Source: Microbacterium sp. LWS13-1.2
GTDB lineage: Bacteria > Actinomycetota > Actinomycetes > Actinomycetales > Microbacteriaceae
NCBI RefSeq assembly: GCF_040144835.1
Contig: NZ_CP151632.1
Coordinates: 434,001-498,000 of the forward strand
Direction of reading: 5' to 3'
DNA: 64,000 bases
Positions 54,085 through 62,578 of this stretch are shown here, piece by piece. How positions within the stretch are numbered: the stretch's first letter is position 1; every line of letters begins with the position of its first letter. The position numbers and the translations under genes were made by a program. The notes beneath the pieces are model-generated. The model worked only from the letters and a program-made list of their open reading frames with translations. It did no database searches and was not told the DNA's origin.

Positions 54085-54996
54085 TCATGCGTCGACGGCC
54101 ACCAGGGCGGTGGCGGCCTCCAGGTCATCGGGCGTCTTGACGGCGACGGCCGGCACTCCGCGCAGCGCGCGCTTGGCCAGCCCGACGAGCGTCCCCGCCG
54201 GAGACAGCTCCACGATGCCCGACACGCCGGCGTCGGCGAAAGACGCCATGCAGAGGTCCCAGCGCACCGGCGAGGCGACCTGATCGACCAGAAGGTCGAC
54301 GAACTCGCGGCCCGAGGCGACGGGCGCGCCGTTGCGGTTGGTCCAGAGCAGGACGTCGGGATCGGATGCCGCGACCTCGGCCGCTGCGGCGCGCAGCGCC
54401 TCGACGGCCGGCGCCATGTAGCGGGTGTGGAAGGCTCCCGCGACCTGCAGCGGGATGACGCGGGTACCGGCGACCGGCTCCGCCGCCAGCGCCTGGAGCG
54501 CATCGAGAGCACCGGCGACGACGAGCTGGCCGCCGCCGTTGTAGTTGGCGGGCGCGAGGTCGAGCTCGTCGAGGCGCGACAGGATGGCGGCCTCGTCGCC
54601 GCCGATCACCGCGCTCATGCCGGTCTCGGCGGCAGCGGCGGCTTCAGCCATGGCGCGACCCCGGATGCCGACGAGCGTCAATGCGGCCCGCTCGCTGAGG
54701 ACGCCGGCCGCAGCGGCTGCGGCGAACTCTCCGACGGAGTGACCGGCGACCCCGGCGATGCGCTCACGGTCGGGCAGCGCGTTCCACGACAGCAGGCTCG
54801 CGGCGACGATGAGCGGCTGCGCCACCCGCGTGTCGCGGATGCGATCGGCATCCCACTCGGTGCCGGCGGCGACGAGGTCCACGCCAGACCACTCGGAGTA
54901 CTGGGCGAGCCGATCGGCTGCGCCGTCCGCGTCGAGCCAGGGTGCCAGGAAGCCGGGGGACTGGGAGCCCTGCCCGGGGAAGACCGCGATTCTCAC
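54085..54996 (-). CDS. fabD: Malonyl-CoA:ACP transacylase
   Basis: A 303-residue acyltransferase that loads malonate onto ACP. It opens with Phe-Pro-Gly-Gln-Gly-Ser-Gln. The nucleophile is Ser87 in Gly-His-Ser-Val-Gly-Glu, and the catalytic His is in Ala-Gly-Ala-Phe-His-Thr-Arg. Start GTG at 54996 with AGGATGG upstream. It is the first fab gene after fasR; the 101-base gap to fasR is the expected binding region for FasR. Confidence 0.94.
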   Translation of the reverse strand: MRIAVFPGQGSQSPGFLAPWLDADGAADRLAQYSEWSGVDLVAAGTEWDADRIRDTRVAQPLIVAASLLSWNALPDRERIAGVAGHSVGEFAAAAAAGVLSERAALTLVGIRGRAMAEAAAAAETGMSAVIGGDEAAILSRLDELDLAPANYNGGGQLVVAGALDALQALAAEPVAGTRVIPLQVAGAFHTRYMAPAVEALRAAAAEVAASDPDVLLWTNRNGAPVASGREFVDLLVDQVASPVRWDLCMASFADAGVSGIVELSPAGTLVGLAKRALRGVPAVAVKTPDDLEAATALVAVDA

Positions 54997-55097
54997 CGTT
55001 CCATCCTGTCAAGGATCGTGGAGGGGGTTCTGGCGACACCGTCACAAGAATCGCGGCTGCCTTTGTGCGGGGTCCACACGTCGGGTCGCGCTCGACG

Positions 55098-56318
55098 TCA
55101 GCCGGCGCCGCGTCGCGCCGCCGGAGGGCGGCGGCGGGCGGCATCCGTGCCGATGGAACCGAGGATCAGCGCGGTCTGCAGGATCAGCGCCTCACGGGGG
55201 CCGGTCGCGTCCCAGCCGATGACCTCCGACACGCGCTTGAGGCGATAGCGGACGGTGTTCGGGTGCACAAAGAGCTCACGGGCGGTCGCCTCGAGCGAGC
55301 GGCCGTTGTCGAGGTATGCCCACAGCGTAGCGACCAGGTCGGCACTGTGCGCCTGGAGCGGCCGGTAGATGCGATCGACGAGGGTGAGCTTGGCGAGGGG
55401 GTCTCCGGCCAGGGCGCGCTCCGGCAGCAGGTCGTCCGCCTCGACGGGGCGGGGCGCGTGACGCCACGCCCTCGCGACCGCGAAGCCCGCCAGCGCCGCC
55501 CGGGCGCTCTGGCTCGCGTCCACGAGCGCCGGCACCGTCGGACCGAGCACGAGGTACCCGGCTCCGAACCCGGGCTCCAGGCGTCGGGCGATCTCGGCGA
55601 ACGGCAGGTCTGCCACGGCGTCTTCGGCCATGGCGGCCGGCTCGGCGCGCCCCACCACGAGCACCAGGCGGGAGCCCTGCACACCGATCAGCACGTCCAC
55701 GCCGAGCTTGCGCGCCGTGCGGCGCAGCTGGTCGACGTCGAACTGCGGGGGCGTCGTGCCGACGAGCACCGCGACCTCGCCGTGGCCGTGCCAGCCCAGT
55801 GCCGCGATGCGGCTCGGCAGCTCCTCGTCGGCCTCGCCGGTCAGGATCGAGTCGACCACGAGGGCCTCGAGCCGCGCATCCCACAGCCCGCGGGCCTCCG
55901 CCGCACGTGCATACACATCCGCCGCGGCGAAGGCGACCTCCCGCGAGTACAAGAGGATCGCCTCCCGCAGATGCTCGCCCTTGCCTGCGACCCGCTCCTC
56001 GGTCACCTCGACCGTCACGCGGATCAGCTGCAGCGTCTGCGTCAAGCTCACGCTCCGCAGGAGCTCCCGGGGAGCGGCCGCAAAGATGTCGGCCGCGATC
56101 CAGGGCGTGGAGGCGGGATCGTCGTACCACTGGATGAACGACGTGATGCCCGCCTGTGCCACCAGCCCGACGGCGGAGCGTCGGGCCGGCGGCATCTCGG
56201 CGTACCAGGGCAGCATGTCGTCGAGGCGCTTGATCGTGACGGTGGCGAGGTCACCCGAGATGCGTCGCAACCAGGCGAGCGTCTCGACCTTGTCCATCAC
56301 CTCGGCGGGTTTGCCCAT
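55098..56318 (-). CDS. fasR: PucR-type transcriptional regulator of fatty acid synthesis (FasR-like)
   Basis: A 406-residue regulator of the CdaR/PucR family. The N-terminal two thirds are helical with a GGDEF-like fold region (about 160-290). The C-terminal helix-turn-helix reads Ser-Leu-Glu-Ala-Thr-Ala-Arg-Glu-Leu-Phe-Val-His-Pro-Asn-Thr-Val-Arg-Tyr-Arg-Leu. In Streptomyces coelicolor a PucR-like protein, FasR, lies just before fabD-fabH-acpP-fabF and activates it; order and family match here. ATG at 56318 begins ten bases after the aceE stop. Confidence 0.85.
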   Translation of the reverse strand: MGKPAEVMDKVETLAWLRRISGDLATVTIKRLDDMLPWYAEMPPARRSAVGLVAQAGITSFIQWYDDPASTPWIAADIFAAAPRELLRSVSLTQTLQLIRVTVEVTEERVAGKGEHLREAILLYSREVAFAAADVYARAAEARGLWDARLEALVVDSILTGEADEELPSRIAALGWHGHGEVAVLVGTTPPQFDVDQLRRTARKLGVDVLIGVQGSRLVLVVGRAEPAAMAEDAVADLPFAEIARRLEPGFGAGYLVLGPTVPALVDASQSARAALAGFAVARAWRHAPRPVEADDLLPERALAGDPLAKLTLVDRIYRPLQAHSADLVATLWAYLDNGRSLEATARELFVHPNTVRYRLKRVSEVIGWDATGPREALILQTALILGSIGTDAARRRPPAARRGAG

Positions 56319-56328
56319 CGTCGTCAGG

Positions 56329-59058
56329 TCAGCTCTCGCCGCCCGCGTTCCCACTCGTTCCCGCGGTCACGTCGTGCAGGCGGTACTTCTCGATCGCCTG
56401 CGCGGCGAGGCTGCGGTCGACCGCGCCCTCTTCGGCCAGCGCCTGCAGCGTGCGGACGACGACCGACGGTCCGTCGATCTTGAAGAAGCGACGGGCGGCG
56501 GCGCGCGTGTCGGAGAATCCGAAGCCGTCGGCCCCGAGGGTCGCGAACCGGTTCGGCACCCAGGGACGGATCTGGTCCTGGACCGCGTGCATGAAGTCGC
56601 TGACCGCGACGACGGGGCCGGCGGCATCCCGCAGCTTGTCGGTGAGGTACGCGGTGTGCGGCTCCTCCTCGGGGTGCAGGAAGTTGTGCTCGTCGGCGGC
56701 CAGGCCGTCGCGGCGCAGCTCGCTCCACGAGGTGACCGACCAGACGTCGGCCTGCACGCCCCAGTCCTCGCGCAGCAGCTGCTGCGCTTCGAGCGCCCAC
56801 GGCACGCCGACGCCCGACGCCAGGAGCTGGGCCTTCGGGCCGTCGCCCTCGGCGGTCGAGACGCGGTGGATGCCGCGCACGATGCCGTCGACATCCACGC
56901 CCTCCGGCTCCGCGGGCTGGACCAGCGGCTCGTTGTACACCGTGAGGTAGTACATGACGTTCGGGTCGGGGTGGTTGCCGCCGTACATGCGCTCGATGCC
57001 CGAGCGGACGATGTGCGCGATCTCGTAGCCGTAGGCCGGGTCGTACGACAGGGTGGCCGGGTTGGTCGACGCCAGCAGGTGCGAGTGGCCGTCGGCGTGC
57101 TGCAGGCCCTCACCGGTCAGCGTCGTGCGTCCTGCCGTCGCGCCGATGATGAACCCGCGCGCCATCTGGTCGCCCGCGGCCCACTGCGCGTCGCCGGTGC
57201 GCTGGAATCCGAACATCGAGTAGAAGACGTACACCGGGATGAGCGGCTCGCCGTGCGTGGCGTACGACGTGCCCGCGGCGGTGAACGCTGCCACCGCGCC
57301 GGCCTCGTTGATGCCGACGTGGATGATCTGACCCTGCGGGCTCTCCTTGTACGCGAGCAGGAGCTCGCGGTCGACGGAGGTGTAGTTCTGGCCGTGGGGG
57401 TTGTAGATCTTCGCGGTCGGGAAGTACGCGTCCATGCCGAACGTGCGCGCCTCGTCGGGGATGATCGGCACGATGCGGTGGCCGAAGTCCTTCGATCGCA
57501 GCAGATCCTTGAGGAGCCGCACGAACGCCATCGTGGTGGCGATCTCCTGTGTCCCCGAGCCCTTCTTCGGCAGCGCGTACGCCTCGTCGCCCGGCAGCTG
57601 CAGGCCGACGTGGTGCGTGCGGCGCTCCGGCAGGAAGCCACCCAGCGCCCGGCGGCGCTCGAGCATGTACTGGATCGTCTCGTCGTTCCCGCCGGGGTTG
57701 TAGTACGGCGGCAGGTACGGGTTCTCTTCCAGCTGCGCGTCCGAGACCGGGATCCGCATCGAGTCGCGGAAGTACTTGAGGTCCTGCAGCGTCATCTTCT
57801 TCATCTGGTGGGTCGCGTTGCGGCCCTCGAAGTGATGCCCGAGCCCGTAGCCCTTGATCGTCTTCGCGAGGATGACGGTCGGCTGGCCCTTGTGCTCGGT
57901 CGCCGCCTTGTAGGCGCCGTAGACCTTGCGGTAGTCCAGGCCGCCGCGGCGGAGCTTGCCCCAGATGTCGTCGTCCGACCAGTCCTTCACCAGGGCGGCG
58001 GTGCGCTCGTCCCGGCCGAAGAAGTGCTCGCGGATGAAGGCGCCGTCCTCGGCGCGATAGGTCTGGAAGTCGCCATCGGGCGTCGTGTTCATGAGGTGCA
58101 CGAGCGCGCCGTCGGTGTCCTTCGCGAGCAGCTCGTCCCAGCCGCTGCCCCAGACCACCTTGATGACGTTCCAGCCGGCGCCGCGGAAGAAGCTCTCGAG
58201 CTCCTGGATGATCTTGCCGTTGCCGCGGACAGGCCCGTCGAGGCGCTGCAGGTTGCAGTTGACGACGAACGTCAGGTTGTCCAGGCCCTCGTTCGCGGCC
58301 ACCTGAAGCTGACCGCGGCTCTCGACCTCGTCCATCTCGCCGTCGCCGAGGAAGGCCCACACCCGCGAGTTCGAGAGATCCTTGATCCCGCGGTTGGTGA
58401 GGTACTTGTTCGACATCGCCTGGTAGATGGCGTTGATCGGGCCGAGGCCCATCGAGACCGTCGGGAACTGCCAGTACTCCGGCATGAGACGCGGGTGCGG
58501 ATACGAAGGCAGCGCGTTCGGCGCCTTCGACTTCTCCTGACGGAAGCCGTCGAGCTGGTCCGAGGTGAGACGCCCCTCCAGGAACGAGCGGGCGTAGATG
58601 CCGGGGGAGGCGTGGCCCTGGATGAAGATCTGGTCGCCGCCGGTCGGGTCGTCGAGGCCGCGGAAGAAGTGATTGAAGCCCACCTCGTACAGCGAGGCCG
58701 ACGACGCGTACGTCGAGATGTGGCCGCCGACGCCGATGCCGGGCCGCTGTGCGCGGTGGACCGTGACCGCCGCGTTCCAGCGGATCCACCGGCGGTAGCG
58801 GCGCTCGAGCTCCTCGTCGCCGGGGAACTCGGGCTCGTTCTCGGGGGCGATCGTGTTGATGTAGTCCGTGGTGGGAACCTGCGGGACGTTCAGCTGCAGT
58901 TCGTGCGAGGTCTGCAGCAGGCTCAGCATGATCTCGCGGCCACGACCGTGGCCCTTCGCCTGCACGAGCTGCTGGAGGGACTCCTGCCACTCGGAGGTCT
59001 CATCGGGATCGCTGTCGAGGGGTTCCTGCGAGTACGGATCCTGATCGTTGACAGTCAC
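56329..59058 (-). CDS. aceE: Pyruvate dehydrogenase E1 component (homodimeric)
   Basis: A 909-residue thiamine-diphosphate enzyme that decarboxylates pyruvate and passes the acetyl group to E2. The N-terminal domain has the ThDP motif Gly-Asp-Gly-Glu-Met-Asp-Glu with Asn-Cys-Asn-Leu-Gln further on. Active-site regions include Gly-Val-Gly-Gly-His-Ile and Asp-Pro-Thr-Gly-Gly-Asp. The middle pyrimidine-binding domain and the C-terminal transketolase-like domain are complete. Start GTG at 59058 with AAAGGTC; the upstream open frame is leader. It feeds acetyl-CoA to the fab genes it precedes and may be co-transcribed with fasR. Confidence 0.96.
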   Translation of the reverse strand: MTVNDQDPYSQEPLDSDPDETSEWQESLQQLVQAKGHGRGREIMLSLLQTSHELQLNVPQVPTTDYINTIAPENEPEFPGDEELERRYRRWIRWNAAVTVHRAQRPGIGVGGHISTYASSASLYEVGFNHFFRGLDDPTGGDQIFIQGHASPGIYARSFLEGRLTSDQLDGFRQEKSKAPNALPSYPHPRLMPEYWQFPTVSMGLGPINAIYQAMSNKYLTNRGIKDLSNSRVWAFLGDGEMDEVESRGQLQVAANEGLDNLTFVVNCNLQRLDGPVRGNGKIIQELESFFRGAGWNVIKVVWGSGWDELLAKDTDGALVHLMNTTPDGDFQTYRAEDGAFIREHFFGRDERTAALVKDWSDDDIWGKLRRGGLDYRKVYGAYKAATEHKGQPTVILAKTIKGYGLGHHFEGRNATHQMKKMTLQDLKYFRDSMRIPVSDAQLEENPYLPPYYNPGGNDETIQYMLERRRALGGFLPERRTHHVGLQLPGDEAYALPKKGSGTQEIATTMAFVRLLKDLLRSKDFGHRIVPIIPDEARTFGMDAYFPTAKIYNPHGQNYTSVDRELLLAYKESPQGQIIHVGINEAGAVAAFTAAGTSYATHGEPLIPVYVFYSMFGFQRTGDAQWAAGDQMARGFIIGATAGRTTLTGEGLQHADGHSHLLASTNPATLSYDPAYGYEIAHIVRSGIERMYGGNHPDPNVMYYLTVYNEPLVQPAEPEGVDVDGIVRGIHRVSTAEGDGPKAQLLASGVGVPWALEAQQLLREDWGVQADVWSVTSWSELRRDGLAADEHNFLHPEEEPHTAYLTDKLRDAAGPVVAVSDFMHAVQDQIRPWVPNRFATLGADGFGFSDTRAAARRFFKIDGPSVVVRTLQALAEEGAVDRSLAAQAIEKYRLHDVTAGTSGNAGGES

Positions 59059-59075
59059 AGAAGACCTTTCGTCGT

Positions 59076-59092
59076 CTGGCAGATCATGCCAG
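59076..59092. promoter_or_regulatory. Inverted repeat in the aceE leader, possible operator
   Basis: CTGGCA, five bases, TGCCAG: a perfect six-base-pair inverted repeat 18 bases before the aceE start. A further CTGCCAG half-site lies at about 59145-59151. Confidence 0.45.
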
Positions 59093-59149
59093 GGAATCGC
59101 TACCGGAGCGCCGCGGGCTTTGTCAGCCCTGCACAACGCACCATCTGCC

Positions 59150-59155
59150 AGCCTA
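59150..59155 (-). promoter_or_regulatory. -10 box of aceE
   Basis: TAGGCT on the minus strand, giving a leader of about 85 bases. Confidence 0.45.
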
Positions 59156-59185
59156 GCGAGTTCGGGACGAACCGGACGCACCTCG

Positions 59186-59191
59186 TAGACT
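59186..59191 (+). promoter_or_regulatory. -10 box of tRNA-Val
   Basis: TAGACT ends eight bases before the mature tRNA 5' end. Confidence 0.55.
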
Positions 59192-59199
59192 GACCGCGA

Positions 59200-59275
59200 G
59201 GGCCTTTAGCTCAGCTGGTAGAGCGCCACGTTTACACCGTGGATGTCGTCGGTTCGATCCCGGCAGGGCCCACCA
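59200..59275 (+). tRNA. tRNA-Val (TAC anticodon)
   Basis: Acceptor arms GGGCCTT and AGGGCCC pair. The anticodon loop is TTTACAC with TAC, and the T arm contains TTCGATC. The discriminator is A and CCA is encoded. The integrase gene ends 33 bases downstream, so this is the likely integration target. Confidence 0.95.
59240..59275. other. Probable attachment site (tRNA-Val 3' end)
   Basis: Tyrosine integrases encoded next to a tRNA usually recombine at its 3' half. The matching copy was not found up to 64000 and must lie beyond the window. The exact core is not known. Confidence 0.4.
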
Positions 59276-59308
59276 TCCATCCGCCGCGAAATCACGCGGG
59301 AGTAGGCA

Positions 59309-60424
59309 TCACTCGCCACTCGTGGCCCTTCTCAGCTTTCGTGCTGCTGTCCCCCCGGCGTCCCCCGCGAGCGCACCGTTCAGACGGGCGATGCCCGCTG
59401 TGTCGGCGTCACTCTTCATGTAGTGGCCATACGTGTCGAGCGTCAGTTTCGCGGTGCTGTGCCCCAGCCAGTTCTGCACAGTCTTGATGTCCACGCCGTT
59501 GCCCAGTGAGAGCGTCGCGAACGTGTGCCGGAGGTCGTGCACGCGGCGACCGCGCTTCACGTCATCCCAGTGCGCATCGCGCTTCCAGTTCGCTTCTTGG
59601 CGGAACGTGCCCACGGTGTTGGGGAACACCAACTCGTTGGGGCCTCGCCCGTCGATGAGCGCAAAGACTATCGTCGCCACGTCATCGGCCATCGGCACTG
59701 TGCGCGGCTGTCCGCCCTTCGTCACATTCCTGAGGGGAGCACCGTCCGACTTCGACCGCGTAGGCCGAACAGCCGGATAGGGAAGCTCCTGCACGTCGCG
59801 GACGCGGAGCGCGGCAAGCTCGCCCCAGCGAAGACCCGTGAGACCCAACACGAGAACGATGTCGGCATTGGTCTGGTTGGTTCGCTCGCTCATCGCCTCG
59901 TGAACGGCGCGAAGCTCTGCGAGGTTGTATGGGTAGATTTCGCGCGTCGGGCGTTCTGCGGTGCCCTTCGGTACGCGCGATGCTCGGATCACGTTCTTGG
60001 GCACGATGTTCTCTTCCACCGCCCACTCGTAGAGCGCGCTCAAACTGTCGCGCGTGCGCAGGACGGTGCCGCGCGAGAGTGTGCGGAGAAGTCTTGTGTA
60101 CAACGCTTCCCACTCGCCCTTGTCGAGCGACGCGATAGGACGATTCCTGAGCGGTTCCACGTGCTTCAGCGCATACCCCTCATTCTTGAAGGTCTTCGCG
60201 CCGATGGTGCCCTCACGTTGCGCCCGCCAGCGATCCAGCACCGCGCCGAACTTCTCCTTTCCGGCAGACGGGTGCACGAACGCGCCAAGGTGGAAGCTGC
60301 GCAACTGTTGCGCGTGCCAGTCGTCAGCGTCCTTCTTGCGGTCGAAGGTCTTCGAGGTGATGACCGTGCGGCCTACCTTCGGCCTCGCTCGGTAACGCCC
60401 GTTGTCGGTCTTCTGAACGCTCAT
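59309..60424 (-). CDS. int: Tyrosine-type site-specific integrase
   Basis: A 371-residue tyrosine recombinase. The N-terminal arm-binding region has Lys-Thr-Phe-Asp-Arg-Lys-Lys-Asp-Ala. The core-binding SAM-like domain spans about 58-155. The catalytic domain has Arg199 (Gly-Leu-Arg-Trp-Gly-Glu), His297 and Arg300 (His-Asp-Leu-Arg-His), His322 (Leu-Gly-His-Ser) and nucleophile Tyr332 (Asp-Thr-Tyr-Gly-His-Tyr). All catalytic residues are present, so it should be active. The start ATG overlaps the excisionase stop. Confidence 0.95.
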   Translation of the reverse strand: MSVQKTDNGRYRARPKVGRTVITSKTFDRKKDADDWHAQQLRSFHLGAFVHPSAGKEKFGAVLDRWRAQREGTIGAKTFKNEGYALKHVEPLRNRPIASLDKGEWEALYTRLLRTLSRGTVLRTRDSLSALYEWAVEENIVPKNVIRASRVPKGTAERPTREIYPYNLAELRAVHEAMSERTNQTNADIVLVLGLTGLRWGELAALRVRDVQELPYPAVRPTRSKSDGAPLRNVTKGGQPRTVPMADDVATIVFALIDGRGPNELVFPNTVGTFRQEANWKRDAHWDDVKRGRRVHDLRHTFATLSLGNGVDIKTVQNWLGHSTAKLTLDTYGHYMKSDADTAGIARLNGALAGDAGGTAARKLRRATSGE

Positions 60425-60606
60425 GCGCGTGCCCCCTCGATGTAGCTCTGCACGTCCTGGACCGTGTACCGAAAGATTCCTCCGAGGCTGAGGTAGCGCG
60501 GCCCTGTGCCGTGCTCACGCCAGCGGCTGAGCGTCGATTCTGAGACTGCGAGCATCCCGGCGACCTCCTTACTCGTCAACAGTCGTGTGGTGTCTGAAAT
60601 GGCCAT
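60421..60606 (-). CDS. xis: Excisionase-type helix-turn-helix protein
   Basis: A 61-residue MerR-like DNA-binding protein of the excise/HTH_17 type. It reads Leu-Leu-Thr-Ser-Lys-Glu-Val-Ala-Gly-Met-Leu-Ala-Val-Ser-Glu-Ser-Thr-Leu-Ser-Arg-Trp, then the wing Arg-Tyr-Leu-Ser-Leu-Gly. Such proteins bend attachment-site DNA and direct excision. ATG at 60606 has a GGGGG tract six bases upstream. It overlaps int by ATGA. Confidence 0.88.
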   Translation of the reverse strand: MAISDTTRLLTSKEVAGMLAVSESTLSRWREHGTGPRYLSLGGIFRYTVQDVQSYIEGARA

Positions 60607-60663
60607 CTGTGCCCCCTGGGCGCGCACTACTACGGTCGCGGCTCATGCCGCGCCGGTAGGTGC

Positions 60664-61272
60664 TCAGGCGTCGAAGAGCGAATCACTCTGAACCTCCTTC
60701 TCGGGCCGGTCCTGGGTCGTGTCCAGTGCTCGGTAGATCGTGGGGCGACTCACGCCGAAATACTCTGCGAGGTCGGTGATCGACTCGCCATCTCCAGCAC
60801 GACGGCGGATATCGGCGACCTTCTGCGGAGAGAGCTTCGCTTTGCGGCCACCCTTGCGACCGCGAGCACGTGCGGCTGCAAGGCCGTCCATGGTGCGGGC
60901 GCGCATCATCGAGTGCTCGAATTCCGCGAAGGCGGCGACCATCGTGAAGAAGAGCCTTCCCTCGGGCGTGGTCGTGTCGATCTTCTGCTCGGTCGCTTCC
61001 AGGTTGATCCCTCGCGCTTCTAGGTCGGCGGCGATCTGAAGAAGGTCTTTGGTGCTGCGGCCCAGACGGTCGAGGCGGGTAATCACGAGCGTGTCGCCGG
61101 TTCGGAGCACTTCATCTCGAACCATCGACCACACGGGGCGCTCAGCCTTCGTCCCGGTGAACTTCTCGATGTACACGCGGTCACACTTCGCTGCTTCGAG
61201 GGCATCCTTCTGGGATTCGGGGTGCTGGTCCTGAGTCGAGACCCGGCCCATGCCGATACGTCGCGCTGTCAT
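60664..61272 (-). CDS. Serine recombinase (resolvase/invertase family)
   Basis: A 202-residue small serine recombinase. The nucleophile is Ser12 in Gly-Arg-Val-Ser-Thr-Gln-Asp-Gln. The Arg-rich active-site helix reads Ile-Thr-Arg-Leu-Asp-Arg-Leu-Gly-Arg-Ser. A Gly-Arg-Leu-Phe-Phe-Thr-Met-Val-Ala-Ala-Phe-Ala-Glu-Phe-Glu stretch follows. The C-terminal helix-turn-helix has Ser-Ile-Thr-Asp-Leu-Ala-Glu-Tyr-Phe-Gly-Val-Ser-Arg-Pro-Thr-Ile. All key residues are present. It could resolve multimers or invert DNA. A TTGACA/TACAGT promoter lies directly upstream, with inverted repeats like a res site. Confidence 0.92.
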   Translation of the reverse strand: MTARRIGMGRVSTQDQHPESQKDALEAAKCDRVYIEKFTGTKAERPVWSMVRDEVLRTGDTLVITRLDRLGRSTKDLLQIAADLEARGINLEATEQKIDTTTPEGRLFFTMVAAFAEFEHSMMRARTMDGLAAARARGRKGGRKAKLSPQKVADIRRRAGDGESITDLAEYFGVSRPTIYRALDTTQDRPEKEVQSDSLFDA

Positions 61273-61279
61273 GCGACCG

Positions 61280-61309
61280 ACTGTAAAACAAACGGTGCAT
61301 AGTTGTCAA
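61280..61309 (-). promoter_or_regulatory. Promoter of the serine recombinase gene
   Basis: TTGACA (61304-61309), an 18-base spacer and TACAGT (61280-61285) on the minus strand; the ATG is seven bases further on, so the mRNA is probably leaderless. This is the only perfect TTGACA promoter recognised in the window. Confidence 0.75.
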
Positions 61310-61313
61310 TGAT

Positions 61314-61394
61314 TACGTACACGGGTTTCGTACGTACAGACGCCGCGATCCACGGTCGACGGTGCACGTGTACACAAATGATCGTTTGCGTACA
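61314..61394. repeat. Two inverted repeats upstream of the serine recombinase (possible res site)
   Basis: TACGTAC (61314-61320) and GTACGTA (61330-61336) are perfect arms nine bases apart. A 26-base imperfect palindrome at 61369-61394 has arms TGTACACAAATGA and a 13-base right arm differing from its complement at two positions. Both carry GTAC half-sites. Small serine resolvases act on such sites next to their gene. Confidence 0.6.
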
Positions 61395-61404
61395 GGCAAT
61401 GAGA

Positions 61405-61535
61405 AGCCCCACCCGACTCCCCTTGGAGATTAAAGCCGGATGGGGCTGGCCCTCCGTCGCGTGGAGAATGCCAGACCTTACGCGACGGAGGGCGGGCCGA
61501 TCCGGAGGAAGCAAGGCAGCAAACCCCGGATCGGC
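61405..61535. terminator. Three consecutive strong hairpins
   Basis: Stems: AGCCCCA/TGGGGCT (61405-61447), with an inner CTCC/GGAG; CCCTCCGTCGCGT with its perfect complement (61450-61492); GCCGATCCGG with its perfect complement (61496-61535). On the minus strand the last one is followed by TTCTCATT, like a factor-independent terminator for the small-gene operon. No gene was seen between 61273 and 61546. Confidence 0.65.
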
Positions 61536-61546
61536 AGCTTCTGGGG

Positions 61547-61717
61547 TTACTGTCGGCGGCGGGCGTCTTCGAGCGCCCATTCCTGCGTCAGTGCGACAAC
61601 GCGGCGTAGTGCCTCGCGCTCCTCATCGAGCACCACGAACGGATCATCCGTGATGAGGGACAGGCGACGGTTGGCGGTCATGAGCTTGCGGGCGAGGTCG
61701 TCAAACGCGCGCTTCAT
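61547..61717 (-). CDS. Small protein, unknown function (element)
   Basis: A 56-residue helical, charged protein. It begins Met-Lys-Arg-Ala-Phe-Asp-Asp-Leu-Ala-Arg. No family was recognised. ATG at 61717 has GAGGAG eight bases upstream and overlaps the stop of the next-upstream gene (ATGA). Last gene of a coupled five-gene block; triple hairpins follow it. Confidence 0.6.
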   Translation of the reverse strand: MKRAFDDLARKLMTANRRLSLITDDPFVVLDEEREALRRVVALTQEWALEDARRRQ

Positions 61718-61899
61718 CGGGGTAGCTCCTCGGCAAGGCGCACGGCCATGTCGTGCACGGTCTGAATGTGCTCGCGATCGATGTCGGCGGCATCGCGGAG
61801 CACGGCAACCTGAGCGACCGTCAACATCTGCTGTGCAAGCTCGCGGGCGGTCGCTCGGTGCCAGGCGTTGAGCTTGCCCCAATCGGTGTACTGGGTCAT
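61714..61899 (-). CDS. Small protein, unknown function (element)
   Basis: A 61-residue protein, mostly helical. It contains Trp-His-Arg-Ala-Thr-Ala-Arg-Glu-Leu-Ala near the start. No family was recognised. It overlaps the genes on both sides by ATGA, which supports it being real. Confidence 0.6.
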   Translation of the reverse strand: MTQYTDWGKLNAWHRATARELAQQMLTVAQVAVLRDAADIDREHIQTVHDMAVRLAEELPR

Positions 61900-62153
61900 G
61901 CGCGACCTGCTCGGCGCTCATGATCGAGGTAGCGGCGCAGAGTATTCCTGGAGAGGGTCAAAGCCTCCTTCTGGAAGCTCGTGACCGGGAAGTCACCGCC
62001 CGCCGAGAGATGTGCCTGAAGGTCATCGAGGGCGGCGAGACCGGCTGCGAGTCGGGCAGCGCTGGGGCGCTGTGGTGTCGGCTGCTCCTGCTGCTCGCCG
62101 TCCTTCTCCAGCGCTTCCGCCAGGTCGCGGAAAAAGTTGTTCTGGCTAGTCAT
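61896..62153 (-). CDS. Small protein, unknown function (element)
   Basis: An 85-residue protein with a Gln/Pro-rich middle and a basic C-terminal helix (Asn-Thr-Leu-Arg-Arg-Tyr-Leu-Asp-His-Glu-Arg-Arg). ATG at 62153 overlaps the upstream stop by ATGA. No family was recognised. Confidence 0.6.
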   Translation of the reverse strand: MTSQNNFFRDLAEALEKDGEQQEQPTPQRPSAARLAAGLAALDDLQAHLSAGGDFPVTSFQKEALTLSRNTLRRYLDHERRAGRA

Positions 62154-62578
62154 CGCTGCGTCCCCCACGACGAGAGTGTGGTGACGTTGTTCTTGCGTCC
62201 GAACTTCTGGCGCACTTCCTCGGTGGCCTTGGCGCGCTCTGCTGGGTCCGAAATCTTCGACACGTACAACATCGCTTCGTCGCGGGCGACGTTCCACGCG
62301 CCGTCATTCGCAACGGCATTCCACCAAGTGATGTCGGGTGGGCAAGGGCCGATGCCGAACTTCTGCATGCCCCACCGCTGCACCTGCTCCTCGGGCGTGA
62401 GGTCTAGCCAACTCTCGCCCTTGCGGTTCACGGACATCGCGTAAAGTTCCTCGGTCACTTCGAACTCTGCGCCACGGGGTAGCGCCTGGCTCTCGTGCTC
62501 GGTGAACGCGATTGTCATAGGGGCGCGCAGGTGGATCACATCGCCTACGTGCGCGGAAATCTTCTGCTGCTCGGTCAT
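62150..62578 (-). CDS. Protein of unknown function (element)
   Basis: A 142-residue soluble protein. The first half looks like beta strands (Ile-His-Leu-Arg-Ala-Pro-Met-Thr-Ile-Ala-Phe), the second like helices. It has a Trp-Gly-Met-Gln-Lys-Phe-Gly-Ile-Gly-Pro-Cys segment near 88-98. No family was recognised. It overlaps both neighbours by ATGA. Confidence 0.65.
   Translation of the reverse strand: MTEQQKISAHVGDVIHLRAPMTIAFTEHESQALPRGAEFEVTEELYAMSVNRKGESWLDLTPEEQVQRWGMQKFGIGPCPPDITWWNAVANDGAWNVARDEAMLYVSKISDPAERAKATEEVRQKFGRKNNVTTLSSWGTQR

Noticed and set aside
55630..59193. Open frame of nearly 1190 codons on the plus strand across aceE and fasR
   Set aside because: It is antisense to two genes with full family motifs; its composition is repetitive and no domain is visible.
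61269..61580. Open frame on the minus strand over the hairpins and recombinase promoter
   Set aside because: It crosses three perfect hairpins and a consensus promoter, has no ribosome site and no recognisable domain.
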